From a virus: 44,865 nucleotides of DNA. Under the pieces are notes generated by a model. It made no database searches. It was not told the origin of the DNA and saw only the letters and a program-made list of their open reading frames with translations. Shown in pieces: positions 1-7,452 of this stretch; within the stretch, counting starts at the first letter, position 1; each line of letters begins with the position of its first letter. The stretch is taken from positions 1 to 44,865 of IMG/VR virus record IMGVR_UViG_3300037245_000992. The stretch is one strand, 5' to 3'. A program made the position numbers and the translations under genes.

Positions 1-2
1 TG

Positions 3-98
3 ATTGATTTCATTAAGCTAATGGATGTACCTAGTCTTTGTACTTTTAACAGTGTCAGAAGCTGGTATTGCTATAAGGGTATACCTCCCTTAGATTAA
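3..98 (+). CDS. C-terminal tail of a truncated CDS, possibly HTH-type
   Basis: An open frame enters from the left edge and ends at a TAA at 96-98, giving about 31 visible residues that end in YKGIPPLD. The stretch FNSVRSWYCYKGIPPLD has the look of the recognition-helix end of a Cro/CI-type helix-turn-helix (serine/valine turn, W, basic residue, G-I-P-P), but so little is visible that this is only a guess. No start lies inside the window apart from an internal ATG at 21. It could also be chance coding, although the frame stays open to the edge. Confidence 0.4.
   Translation: MDFIKLMDVPSLCTFNSVRSWYCYKGIPPLD
74..92 (+). other. Small perfect hairpin
   Basis: TAAGGG and CCCTTA pair around a 7-nt loop, overlapping the end of the truncated CDS. 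There is no T-run, so it is not a standard terminator. It could be a processing site upstream of the tRNA-like gene. Confidence 0.35.
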
Positions 99-112
99 CA
101 AAAATGTGAAAA

Positions 113-125
113 GGTAATCATTACC
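113..125 (+). promoter_or_regulatory. 13-bp palindrome overlapping the tRNA-like 5' end
   Basis: GGTAAT-C-ATTACC is a perfect inverted repeat around one base. It ends on the first bases of the tRNA-like acceptor stem (which begins at 124). It is suitable as an operator or a 5'-processing hairpin; no regulator can be assigned. Confidence 0.35.
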
Positions 126-212
126 AATAGTAGCTCAGTGGTAGAGGATCTCGATGTGCAATAATTCTAATTGTACGGGGAAACGTCACCGGTTCGATTC
201 CGGTCTGTTGGT
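124..212 (+). tRNA. tRNA-like gene with aberrant anticodon domain
   Basis: The outer parts are a textbook tRNA. A perfect 7-bp acceptor stem (CCAATAG with CTGTTGG, one G-T) is followed by TA, a D-arm (CTC/GAG around AGTGGTA), and a 5-bp T-stem ACCGG/CCGGT around TTCGATT. The discriminator is T212 and no CCA is encoded. The 40 nt between D- and T-arms do not fold normally. The best stem is GTGCAAT/ATTGTAC (156-162 with 170-176) around AATTCTA, which lacks U33. It leaves about 8 extra nt before it and a short ACG/CGT variable arm after it. TTC would be the formal anticodon, while TCT (Arg) sits in an ATTCTAA context one base out of register. Functional decoding is uncertain; it may be a tRNA mimic. 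Confidence 0.6.
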
Positions 213-243
213 TTATTTAAAGATATGACGATATCTAAATAAA
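212..243 (+). other. Hairpin directly downstream of the tRNA-like gene
   Basis: TTTATTTA pairs with TAAATAAA, and GATAT with ATATC around a GACG loop, with a two-A bulge. There is no U-run after it on the plus strand, so 3'-end processing of the tRNA-like RNA or leader protection for the gene at 266 fits better than termination. Confidence 0.5.
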
Positions 244-265
244 AACTTATATGGAGGTATGTAAA

Positions 266-778
266 ATGACATACGAAGTAAGATTTACCCTTAAAGAAAG
301 GGATAAAATCAGTTTAAAAATGATAGACAAAAGTCCTATATTTGATGAAGAACATCGATTAAATAGAGACGAAAACAGTTTGGCGCTTTTAGAGTTTATT
401 AACTTTAAAGCCGGTAAAGCAGTGAAAGGAGAATTTCATACAAAAGACGGGGATAATCCAGCATTTATCACTGTAAATGGTGATTTAATGGATTTAGACC
501 ATGATTTACCTGTTGATCTTGATTTTGTTGATCAAGAAAAAGAAATGGATTTTCTTGGTAGTCCTTTCGAAGTCGGCAAATATTATGCTTCAAAAGATCA
601 AACTGCTTGTGGTAGATTAGTTAAGTTTGCATTTAAAGACAATGAAATACGATTTGTATTAAAAGTCATAGCCTTTCCAATGCCTATCGACAAGTCTGTA
701 GATGCTATAATTCAATTGAAACCAGAATATCTGGAAGCTCTTGGAGAATCCCGAAATAATTACTATGAGGAAATATGA
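266..778 (+). CDS. Unrecognised 170-aa acidic protein
   Basis: I do not recognise this protein. It begins MTYEVRFTLKERD, is rich in D/E, has no cysteine cluster, membrane segment or signal peptide, and its alternating hydrophobic pattern suggests beta structure. The start is chosen at 266 because GGAGG at 253-257 sits 8 nt upstream; the in-frame ATG at 251 lies ahead of that ribosome-binding site. It is the first complete gene after the tRNA-like element and is followed two bases later by the next start (780), so the two are co-transcribed and probably coupled. Confidence 0.75.
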   Translation: MTYEVRFTLKERDKISLKMIDKSPIFDEEHRLNRDENSLALLEFINFKAGKAVKGEFHTKDGDNPAFITVNGDLMDLDHDLPVDLDFVDQEKEMDFLGSPFEVGKYYASKDQTACGRLVKFAFKDNEIRFVLKVIAFPMPIDKSVDAIIQLKPEYLEALGESRNNYYEEI

Positions 779-779
779 G

Positions 780-1799
780 ATGAAAAAGATTATATTATTT
801 TTGTTACTTCTAGTAACAACATTGAGCTTTTCGCAAACTGAGTTAGGCTATGATAATTTATTGCTGAAATATTATTTAATGGAAGCCAAGGTTAAACTTG
901 CTGAAACTAAAGAAGCTGAAGCAAGAGTTTTGACGGATCAGTATTTTAGTAATTGGCAAGAGTCAGAACGTATAGTTAATGATTTAAGTATTGAAATAGA
1001 AATTAACAAAACTACTATAACTGTATTAAAATCAACTAATAAAGTTAAGACTTCAACTATTCAAAGTAAAAACATTATTATCAATAATACTCTTTCTAAA
1101 TTAGATACTACTAAAATAGAAAACTATACGTTATCTACTGAGTTGGGAAAAGCTAACGATAAGATTAGCGCCTATAAAAATATATATACTACAGCTATGG
1201 AAGATATGGTTACAGCTGGAACAAGTATAAATATAATGTCTATATTATGGCCTTGGGGTTTAGTAGTAATTACAGTTATTTTATTGATACTATCTTATGC
1301 AGTAATATTTAAAAGTGGTACTAGTATAGAATCTCAAAAAGCATATGATAAATTTCATAAACTAAAAGCTGAAGAGAAAAAAGCAACTAAAGCTAAATCT
1401 TGGGATACAATAAAAGCTGAAGAGAAACTAAAAAGAGATAATAAAAATAAATCTCAATCTCCCCCGTCTAATAAAAAAAATGTAACTCAAATACAAACAC
1501 CTGTTACAGGTAGAGTTAAAAAACCTTTCTTATGGTTCAATAGAGATAAGAAAATTAAGCAGCCTAAGATAAAAGGTTTGAAAAAAGGTGATAAACTTAT
1601 TGATGCGGACTATATGAAAAAGAAATCTACTGAATGCACACTTAATGAAATTTCAGGCTTAGTTAAACCTATAATGACTGTACAGGGTAAAACTGAAGTT
1701 AAGAAAACTAATACTGATTCTAATAAGGATAAAAAAAATAACTCTTATCCATATAAGAAGAGTAATAAAAATAAAAATAAGAAGAAGAAAAAGAAATGA
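780..1799 (+). CDS. Membrane protein: signal peptide, coiled coil, TM, Lys-rich tail
   Basis: 339 residues with a clear layout: a signal peptide or N-terminal anchor at 1-19 (K-K, then I/L/F run, ending SFSQ), a long heptad-like segment at about 30-140, a transmembrane helix at about 156-177 beginning W-P-W-G, and a Lys-rich low-complexity tail to the end. The tail would lie in the cytoplasm and the coiled coil outside. GAGGAA at 768-773 supports the start at 780 over an earlier ATG at 741. I cannot name a family; a spanin- or host-takeover-type membrane protein is conceivable but unsupported. The tail holds the peptide TPVTG within an 18-bp DNA repeat shared with the gene at 3174. The stop overlaps the next start by 4 nt. 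Confidence 0.75.
   Translation: MKKIILFLLLLVTTLSFSQTELGYDNLLLKYYLMEAKVKLAETKEAEARVLTDQYFSNWQESERIVNDLSIEIEINKTTITVLKSTNKVKTSTIQSKNIIINNTLSKLDTTKIENYTLSTELGKANDKISAYKNIYTTAMEDMVTAGTSINIMSILWPWGLVVITVILLILSYAVIFKSGTSIESQKAYDKFHKLKAEEKKATKAKSWDTIKAEEKLKRDNKNKSQSPPSNKKNVTQIQTPVTGRVKKPFLWFNRDKKIKQPKIKGLKKGDKLIDADYMKKKSTECTLNEISGLVKPIMTVQGKTEVKKTNTDSNKDKKNNSYPYKKSNKNKNKKKKKK
1460..1467 (-). repeat. RACGGGGGAR copy 1
   Basis: Minus-orientation copy inside the Lys-rich tail of the gene at 780, where the plus strand reads S-P-P-S. It lies 426 nt from copy 2, which has opposite orientation. Confidence 0.85.
1495..1512 (+). repeat. 18-bp repeat with ACCTGT-T-ACAGGT palindrome, copy A
   Basis: Identical to 3301-3318. 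The palindromic core is 1499-1511. It encodes T-P-V-T-G in the same frame in both genes, so it may be kept for the peptide, for the DNA, or both. Confidence 0.6.
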
Positions 1800-2893
1800 T
1801 TAAAAAACTTCTTTTTATGCTTGTGGTAATTGCGTTAATCGGAGGTAATTTTTACTTCTATAATAAACAATATCGACCTGTAACAACGGGGGAGAATAGT
1901 TTAAATATATTAGCACCTTTACCACTTGAACAAATTACTGAAGCAGTCGAAAAGTACGGGAATGATTTCATTAGCAATCAAGCCTTTACCAGTAATTTTA
2001 TCAACTTAATGAAACTAAGTGACGAACAATTAAATCTTATGTCCGGTATAAGTGTAGAGTTTTATACGCTTTTAACTGAACAATTTAATGTTCTAAATAT
2101 ATATGCCGAAAAATATTATTCGAAACAGCAAAGTTCCGAGAAAGCTTATATAGTAGCTGGATTTTTAGATCTATCTGAAAAAACACTAAATAAGTTATCT
2201 ATAAATGAATTAGTTGCTGTTGCAAAATTACGTGGAGAGACAATTAAAATGTCTCTTAATGAGAAAAATACTTTTAAGATTTTAGAATTTGATAGAATCT
2301 ATAACGTTTTAGCTCATAGGTTACACGATGAACAGATTACATTAAACGAATTGAAAGTTGTCCGTGAGGGAGTACAGAGTGCGCTAGACCTATTTGGAGA
2401 ATTAGAAGCCAACTTAATCACAGGTATGTTTGGATTGTTAGTAATGCCTAAAACTGTAAATAAACTGGTTTTGGGTAGATTAGCGACTATTGAAGAAATG
2501 AAGTATAATTTAACCTTGGAAACGAACAAGTTTCAAAGTACAGGGGATTCTTTTGATCTTGATAGACTAATTATGAACATTCAGGAAACATTGTGGTTAC
2601 ACAAAACCGATCTTAATTATATCCTTGGAAGTAAACTAATTGATGTTTTACCAAGTGGAGTTTACAGGGTAACTAAAGCTTATCCAGACTCTTTCGATAA
2701 GAAGTATAAAGTAGATCAATACCGGATCTCTAGCAGTGTTTCCGGTAATAATTGGGTACATGCAAGCTATTCATTAGATCATGGAATAATCAATATAGAT
2801 TATGGTGTAATGAATGTTGTTGAAATCTTGCTAAAGTTAAATAAAAACCAATATTACATTCATGGTGAATTATTAACAAAGGAGATAACCTAA
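1796..2893 (+). CDS. Membrane-anchored protein of unknown function, 365 aa
   Basis: An N-terminal anchor (residues about 4-22, MIKKLL followed by a hydrophobic run and YFYNKQYRP) precedes a soluble, largely helical body with no cysteines visible. It has the shape of a single-pass protein with its bulk outside the cytoplasm. It overlaps the stop of the preceding membrane protein by 4 nt (ATGA) and the next gene follows immediately, so it belongs to the same transcript. I do not recognise the family. Confidence 0.75.
   Translation: MIKKLLFMLVVIALIGGNFYFYNKQYRPVTTGENSLNILAPLPLEQITEAVEKYGNDFISNQAFTSNFINLMKLSDEQLNLMSGISVEFYTLLTEQFNVLNIYAEKYYSKQQSSEKAYIVAGFLDLSEKTLNKLSINELVAVAKLRGETIKMSLNEKNTFKILEFDRIYNVLAHRLHDEQITLNELKVVREGVQSALDLFGELEANLITGMFGLLVMPKTVNKLVLGRLATIEEMKYNLTLETNKFQSTGDSFDLDRLIMNIQETLWLHKTDLNYILGSKLIDVLPSGVYRVTKAYPDSFDKKYKVDQYRISSSVSGNNWVHASYSLDHGIINIDYGVMNVVEILLKLNKNQYYIHGELLTKEIT
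1886..1893 (+). repeat. RACGGGGGAR copy 2
   Basis: Plus orientation, in the gene at 1796, read as T-T-G-E (aca acg ggg gag). Confidence 0.85.
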
Positions 2894-3163
2894 ATGAAAA
2901 TGACACAAATGATAAATGCGAATACTGCTCACGATAGATCGAGAGGATCAAATATTAGTTCCAGACTCAGAATGATTCATTATAGAATTATATTCTTTTC
3001 TATCGTGCTACGGGCTAAGAAACTTCACGTAGGGAGTTTAACCCCTGAAGAGGTTATTATTTTAAAGAAAAGAGGTTTTGAAATCTCTTCCACTGTTCAA
3101 GATATGACAGTGAATAATAAAATCAAAAGACTTGTAGGACGAAGATTCTGCATTAAATGGTAA
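2894..3163 (+). CDS. Small basic protein of unknown function, 89 aa
   Basis: An AAGGAG just upstream of the ATG at 2894 supports the start. The product is basic (many R/K), with an R-x-R-rich first third and the C-terminal segment LTPEEVIILKKRGFEIS, which could be a helix-turn-helix-like or RNA-binding fold. This is inference from composition only. It is tightly packed between the membrane-anchored protein and the Lys-rich protein at 3174. Confidence 0.6.
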   Translation: MKMTQMINANTAHDRSRGSNISSRLRMIHYRIIFFSIVLRAKKLHVGSLTPEEVIILKKRGFEISSTVQDMTVNNKIKRLVGRRFCIKW

Positions 3164-3173
3164 GGAAATTATT

Positions 3174-4895
3174 TTGAGTAAAAACAAAAGTAAATGTCGT
3201 GGTAAAAAGAACACGGACAAAAACAAAAACACTGAAACAAAAGAAGTAACTACAGCAAAAGATATTGTAAAAAATGCAAAAAATGCAGTAGTTGAAGCAA
3301 AAACACCTGTTACAGGTAAAAAAGCAATTGAAGCTGAAGCAATGAAAACAGACAAAAAAACTGTTGTTGTTAAAGTTAAGCCTAAATTGACTAAAGAAGA
3401 AGCTGCTGCAAAAAAACTTCTTGCAAAAAACAAAAAAGCAGCTGATAAAGAAGCTTATGAAAATAAGAAAAAACTTCAATTAGCTAATCAGCAGCAACAA
3501 GCTGAAAAGAACGCTAAAAAAGCAGCTAAAAAAGCAGAAGTTACTCCTAAAGTAACTCCAAAAGCTGAAGCTGAACCAAAGGAAACAAAAGTTCCTTTCG
3601 TTGAAAAGACAGATGAAACAACATCTGCAAAGTCTACAGCAGAAAAAGCAAAAGAAGAAGTAAAAAAAGAGATTCCGGTTATAGTTGAACCTGAAACTAC
3701 TTCAGAAAGTGCTAAATCTGGTGTAGAAAAACCTATAACCGATTCTAAAGCAGATCCGGAAGTACCGGATGAAAAAGCAATAACACCTATTATGAATACT
3801 TCCAAAAAAGAAAGTATGCATACTAACGCAAAAGGTTTAGATCTTGAATATGAAGTATCTACGTCTGTCGGTGGTAATGAAACAATTAAACCTGTTCAAA
3901 CTGCTACTTGCGGTGGTGTTCATTTTCAACTTTATGTTTGCAACGGTGTTGACGAAAAAGGTAATCTAATGAAGATTACTAATGCCAAAACTCTAAAGAA
4001 ATTTAGACAGGCAAATGGTCAACCTACTGAAGCCTTAGCTAACGCTAAGAATAAAGAGGAACATAAAAATCTTACAAAACAGATTCGTGACATTGTGAAC
4101 GGTAAAAAACGTTCTATAATAAACAGAGTTGCGACTATCTTACCGACGTATATCGGTCTTGTAGGAACTACTGTGATTTGTTGGGATAACAACACAGATT
4201 TTAAAAAGGGAGAAAAACTTGGACATACTATGGGTATGCTTTTAGGTTTTTCTGGTGGTAAAAAGAACTTTGTCGTGGATATTGAGTTAGAAACTGACAA
4301 TGATCAAACACAGCATGTCCTACGTTCTTATGGACATGTAATGCCTTTAGAAGAAGTAAGATTAGGTAACTCTCACCAAGAAAATATAGTGAAAGCTACT
4401 GAAGTTACACAGGAAGCAGAAAAGATTTTAATTACTGATAAAAGAATGGACGATGTAGAGTTCCCAAAAGGATACACTGAAGCAATTGCTAAAGATTCCT
4501 TTGTATCTCTATTAACTTGGAACTCCCCTTATGGTGGAGATAAAGCAGTATTCCATTCTGTAGCCTTTAAAGATGTAGACGGGGAAACCTCCTACAAATG
4601 GGCTTTTCTTGACAGTAAAGGTCAAGCTAAAACGTCGTTTCTCCCAATGAGGGGATCACAGGCTGAATTATTAAGAGCGACTGTCTTAACCATGCAAGGT
4701 GCAATTCCTGACATGGAAGTAATGAGTTTCGCTGAAGATGAATTTGACCAATATGAAAAATGGTGTGGATTCTTTTTCGACTTGGAAAATGAACCAAAAG
4801 AGACTTACAGTGTATCTGAAGTAGTGACAGGAGTTACTAATGAAGAAACAGAACCAGAACAACAAACAGAACAACCACAAGAACAAGCCAGCTAA
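3174..4895 (+). CDS. Lys/Ala/Glu-rich protein with conserved-looking C-terminal domain, 573 aa
   Basis: The first ~215 residues are low-complexity K/A/E/T sequence with repeated KKAAKKAE-type runs, like a disordered or extended linker. The remaining ~350 residues are globular, with aromatic and cysteine residues (VHFQLYVCNG, WCGFFFDLEN). The start is TTG, preceded at 8-9 nt by AAGGAAA. The shared peptide TPVTG sits near residue 45. The highly charged N-terminus with a folded C-terminus resembles nucleic-acid-binding or virion-decorating proteins, but I recognise no family. Its 3' end overlaps the next gene by 56 nt. Confidence 0.7.
   Translation: MSKNKSKCRGKKNTDKNKNTETKEVTTAKDIVKNAKNAVVEAKTPVTGKKAIEAEAMKTDKKTVVVKVKPKLTKEEAAAKKLLAKNKKAADKEAYENKKKLQLANQQQQAEKNAKKAAKKAEVTPKVTPKAEAEPKETKVPFVEKTDETTSAKSTAEKAKEEVKKEIPVIVEPETTSESAKSGVEKPITDSKADPEVPDEKAITPIMNTSKKESMHTNAKGLDLEYEVSTSVGGNETIKPVQTATCGGVHFQLYVCNGVDEKGNLMKITNAKTLKKFRQANGQPTEALANAKNKEEHKNLTKQIRDIVNGKKRSIINRVATILPTYIGLVGTTVICWDNNTDFKKGEKLGHTMGMLLGFSGGKKNFVVDIELETDNDQTQHVLRSYGHVMPLEEVRLGNSHQENIVKATEVTQEAEKILITDKRMDDVEFPKGYTEAIAKDSFVSLLTWNSPYGGDKAVFHSVAFKDVDGETSYKWAFLDSKGQAKTSFLPMRGSQAELLRATVLTMQGAIPDMEVMSFAEDEFDQYEKWCGFFFDLENEPKETYSVSEVVTGVTNEETEPEQQTEQPQEQAS
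3301..3318 (+). repeat. 18-bp repeat with ACCTGT-T-ACAGGT palindrome, copy B
   Basis: Exact match to 1495-1512, palindrome core 3305-3317, again encoding T-P-V-T-G in the Lys-rich region of a different gene. Confidence 0.6.
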
Positions 4896-5340
4896 AGGAA
4901 AGTTTAGTTCATATGATAAACATAGAGGGGATGAAGGAATATTCTTTGTTTCAGCTAAAGACAAGAAAGGTGTTAAAGCTACTCTTGGGTTTATTGGTAA
5001 AAATTGCTTATTCGCTTACACTGCATCTGGTGCAGTTAAAGCATTTCAAAAAGCAGTCTTTAAAGATGATAAGAAGACCGGAGAATTTCAATGTCCGGGT
5101 TGTGGTGAAGATTTAAAATTTAATGTAGAAGTGGTAAAGTCTGGTAAGACTGATCACAAAAAGAGTAAAAATAATAAGTCTAGTAATACTAATGATTCTG
5201 ATGAATACGGAAGATTACACGGAAAACAGTCTACAAAGTCTGTTGCTAAAGGACTTATCAATGTCGCTGAATTCGTCGGCTTAGATGTAAAAGACGATGA
5301 TAACTGGGAAGAACTTATTGAAATATTCAAAGGTAACTAA
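4840..5340 (+). CDS. Small protein with CxxC knuckle, 166 aa
   Basis: The N-terminus is N/Q/K-rich and disordered-looking (residues 1-25). A central domain of about 90 residues carries one CPGCG knuckle, and a Ser/Asn/Lys linker leads to a short acidic helical tail (NWEELIEIF). Only one CxxC pair is visible, so a zinc site would need other ligands or a dimer. The start is supported by GGAG in the 3' end of the preceding gene; the 56-nt overlap implies translational coupling. Function unknown. Confidence 0.65.
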   Translation: MKKQNQNNKQNNHKNKPAKGKFSSYDKHRGDEGIFFVSAKDKKGVKATLGFIGKNCLFAYTASGAVKAFQKAVFKDDKKTGEFQCPGCGEDLKFNVEVVKSGKTDHKKSKNNKSSNTNDSDEYGRLHGKQSTKSVAKGLINVAEFVGLDVKDDDNWEELIEIFKGN

Positions 5341-5422
5341 TAGAGTAAATTGATCGGCTTAATAGCATCGATTTATCTAAAAGTATTCTTAACAATCTAA
5401 GGTGAGATAAAAGCAATTTCAT

Positions 5423-5436
5423 AGATAGCTCTATCT
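5423..5436 (+). promoter_or_regulatory. Inverted repeat AGATAG-CT-CTATCT
   Basis: Lies in the 132-nt gap between the CxxC gene and the small membrane gene at 5473. The two-base centre makes an RNA hairpin unlikely, so a protein-binding operator is more natural. No convincing -35/-10 pair was found beside it. Confidence 0.3.
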
Positions 5437-5472
5437 TGTCTTGGATCAGTTATTTTAAAGGAGGGTTAAAAC

Positions 5473-5646
5473 ATGGAAAATGTTTTAAACAGTCTACTAT
5501 TCGAGTTGTATACTATGAATAGCCTTTTATTTCATATAAGGATTCCAGATTTTAGTTATTTATTTGTATCAGCGCATATTTTACTTATGGTTAGTCATAC
5601 ATCATTATTATACCAGATCAAAAAACTTCGAAGGAGTTTAATTTGA
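5473..5646 (+). CDS. Small membrane peptide, 57 aa
   Basis: A strong ribosome-binding site (AAAGGAGGG) lies 7 nt before the ATG, and the 57-residue product has a hydrophobic stretch at about 29-47 (YLFVSAHILLMV...) followed by a basic end (KKLRRS). It looks like a single-pass membrane peptide with the basic tail in the cytoplasm. Its stop overlaps the TTG start of the next membrane protein by 4 nt, so the two are coupled. Small paired membrane proteins in phages can be holins, superinfection-exclusion or host-takeover factors; nothing distinguishes these here. Confidence 0.65.
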   Translation: MENVLNSLLFELYTMNSLLFHIRIPDFSYLFVSAHILLMVSHTSLLYQIKKLRRSLI

Positions 5647-6023
5647 TAGGTTTAAGCTGGGGATTAGGTTATTTGATTCCTATACTGGTTATATATTTAA
5701 GTGCTTTAGGTATTAAGAAGGCACATAAACAATATGATATAATTGGAGAATCAACAGCAGACATATTGACAGAAAAAGATGAAACAGGATCTAAGATAGA
5801 AAAAATCTATCTGGATTATGCTAAGATTAGAGCGTTCGGTAGTGGTTTGACTCTAATGTTATTATCCGTAGTATTTTTCACTACACCATTTGAGGGTTTT
5901 TGGCTAAATACATTTGCCTTAATTCATAATGGTATTCTTTATGGGATAAATGCTATTCTATTTGTTGAAGGGTTACTTGCGATACAGTTTCCTTTATTTG
6001 ATGGAGTTAAAAAGGACTCCTAA
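5643..6023 (+). CDS. Multi-pass membrane protein, 126 aa
   Basis: Hydrophobic helices at about 3-23, 62-80 and 95-118, with a hydrophilic loop (about 24-58) between the first two, point to a three-pass inner-membrane protein. The start is taken as TTG at 5643 because AAGGAG lies about 7 nt upstream and the frame has no early ATG. Coupled to the 57-aa gene upstream. Function unknown. Confidence 0.65.
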   Translation: MIGLSWGLGYLIPILVIYLSALGIKKAHKQYDIIGESTADILTEKDETGSKIEKIYLDYAKIRAFGSGLTLMLLSVVFFTTPFEGFWLNTFALIHNGILYGINAILFVEGLLAIQFPLFDGVKKDS

Positions 6024-6028
6024 AGGAG

Positions 6029-6511
6029 TTGCTTATTAAAAGATGGAATAAGTACACTAGTACAAAAGATTCGTTTATTGAACGAATTAAGACACTATTT
6101 AGACCTAATATGAGGTCTGGATCATTATTAAAGATCAAGTGCGGAAAGAGAATCTATGAAATGTTTGTAGAAGGTTTTTTTCTTGACCGTAAAGATTATT
6201 CTAAAATTGCACCACTTACGTGGATTCTGGAAAGAGATGTTAATGACATCTTTTATCTTGTTTACGATGTTTCTGTTCATGGACGGGGGAGAGAAAGATT
6301 AAGAAAAGGTTATGTTCATATTCATTTTACGTTAGATCCTGTAAAGGGGTTGACAGTGATAGCCGAAAACCATTATTATGGTAATACCGTTAAACAACTT
6401 AATTTGAAATATTTAAAGTTTTACAATATATTTTACCGTGTTCACAGAAAACTATATCTAAATAAAGAGGTAAGTTGTGAACGATTTAACAAAAAAGGAA
6501 ACTCTTCCTAA
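6029..6511 (+). CDS. Basic protein of unknown function, about 160 aa
   Basis: A soluble, basic protein with many aromatic residues and no motif I recognise. The start is a puzzle. The only early near-cognate is TTG at 6029, which abuts AGGAG (6024-6028) with no spacer. An ATT codon at 6035 has a 6-nt spacer, and the ATG at 6043 is out of frame and stops at once. A rare AUU start is therefore possible (158 aa). The 3' end overlaps the nuclease gene by 35 nt. Confidence 0.6.
   Translation: MLIKRWNKYTSTKDSFIERIKTLFRPNMRSGSLLKIKCGKRIYEMFVEGFFLDRKDYSKIAPLTWILERDVNDIFYLVYDVSVHGRGRERLRKGYVHIHFTLDPVKGLTVIAENHYYGNTVKQLNLKYLKFYNIFYRVHRKLYLNKEVSCERFNKKGNSS
6283..6290 (+). repeat. RACGGGGGAR copy 3
   Basis: Inside the basic protein gene at 6029, read as G-R-G-R (gga cgg ggg aga), a different frame from copies 2 and 7. 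Confidence 0.85.
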
Positions 6512-7430
6512 AAAAAAAGAGAACCGAGAGGGGTTAGCTGGATCTAGTTTTTACGGTCTATTTGGCGATTGTCCACGAAAATGGGCTATCAAATATATTT
6601 TAGGCTTCAAAGAACTTAAGACAGCTAGACCGCTTATTTATGGCAGCGCAATACACGAAGGTATGGAAGTGTTTTATGAAACGAACTCGAAAGATAAGAT
6701 GATTGAAACAGTTCTAAACTATCTGGATCTTCATTCAAGTAATTATATTAACCCTAATGACTGTACGAAAGATAAAACGAAAGCTACAGATTCACTAGAA
6801 TATTGGTATGATACATACGGACAATATGATTTGGAAAAGTTTGATATCTTAGGAAATGAACTCGCTTTTACGTATAGGCTAGAAAATGGCCTAGACTATA
6901 TTCTTAGACCGGATAGACTTATTAAAGAAAAGTCTACAGGCCACATTTATGTACTAGACACTAAAACAACCGGAGTTAGTGTTACTTATACGGTACGTAG
7001 GATTGCTAAATCCGACCAACCTGTTGGTTATTTGGCTGGAATAAAACCTATCTACGGAAATGCTTTTCGTGGATGGATTAGCGATATAATAGTTGCTACC
7101 GGAAGAAAAGTAGATGCTTTTCGTCCAGAACCTTTAGAATATGATCCATATGTTTTCAAATTATGGGAGTATTCGTTAATGTCACTTATTGAGGATTTAA
7201 CAGGCCGATACAAGATGCTGAATGATGGTGGTTCACTAGAGTTTCTATTCCCTTACAGAAAGTCTGCTTGTAGTGTTTATAGTTGTCCTTACCAAGAGAT
7301 TTGTACAAAACATCTGACTTTGGATTCCAACCCCGAAGATTATGGTTTTATATTAGATCCTTGGATTAAAGAGAGTAAAGTTAAAGACCTAATGGAAAGT
7401 AACTTTAAAAAATTATCAACAAATATTTAA
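6477..7430 (+). CDS. Cas4/RecB-like PD-(D/E)XK nuclease with Fe-S cysteines
   Basis: 317 residues, GTG start with AAAGAGG 6 nt upstream. Visible hallmarks are a first cysteine (C32, GDCPRKW), a RecB-type SAIHEGMEVFYE helix with its His, the motif-II aspartate in RPDRL, a D-x-K motif in VLDTKTTG, and three C-terminal cysteines (C265, C270, C276 in CSVYSCPYQEIC). This C...CxxxxC-x5-C pattern is that of the iron-sulfur nucleases of the Cas4/AddB group, which resect DNA 5' or 3' ends. In phages they sit in recombination/replication modules. Here it is followed by Sak4-like and SSB-like genes, which fits a single-strand annealing or repair unit. Confidence 0.85.
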   Translation: MNDLTKKETLPKKKENREGLAGSSFYGLFGDCPRKWAIKYILGFKELKTARPLIYGSAIHEGMEVFYETNSKDKMIETVLNYLDLHSSNYINPNDCTKDKTKATDSLEYWYDTYGQYDLEKFDILGNELAFTYRLENGLDYILRPDRLIKEKSTGHIYVLDTKTTGVSVTYTVRRIAKSDQPVGYLAGIKPIYGNAFRGWISDIIVATGRKVDAFRPEPLEYDPYVFKLWEYSLMSLIEDLTGRYKMLNDGGSLEFLFPYRKSACSVYSCPYQEICTKHLTLDSNPEDYGFILDPWIKESKVKDLMESNFKKLSTNI

Positions 7431-7433
7431 AAA
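7425..7433 (+). promoter_or_regulatory. ATTTAAAAA leader element before the Sak4-like gene
   Basis: Starts 28 nt before the ATG at 7453, overlapping the stop of the nuclease gene. One of six copies before four replication genes. Confidence 0.4.
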
Positions 7434-7452
7434 AGTAAAAGGAATTGACAAT

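Noticed and set aside
780-1799. Flavobacterial host from the SFSQ signal peptide
   Set aside because: A single signal peptide is weak evidence, and the sigma70-type promoters and strong Shine-Dalgarno sites do not fit typical Bacteroidota expression signals.
3062-3805. Antisense open frames over the Lys-rich gene
   Set aside because: Their F/S/L-rich translations are the mirror of A/K/E-rich codons. No ribosome-binding sites, and they run opposite to the operon.
7446-7451. TTGACA before the Sak4-like gene as a -35 box
   Set aside because: No -10-like hexamer lies 15-19 nt downstream, and the ATG begins only a few bases later.
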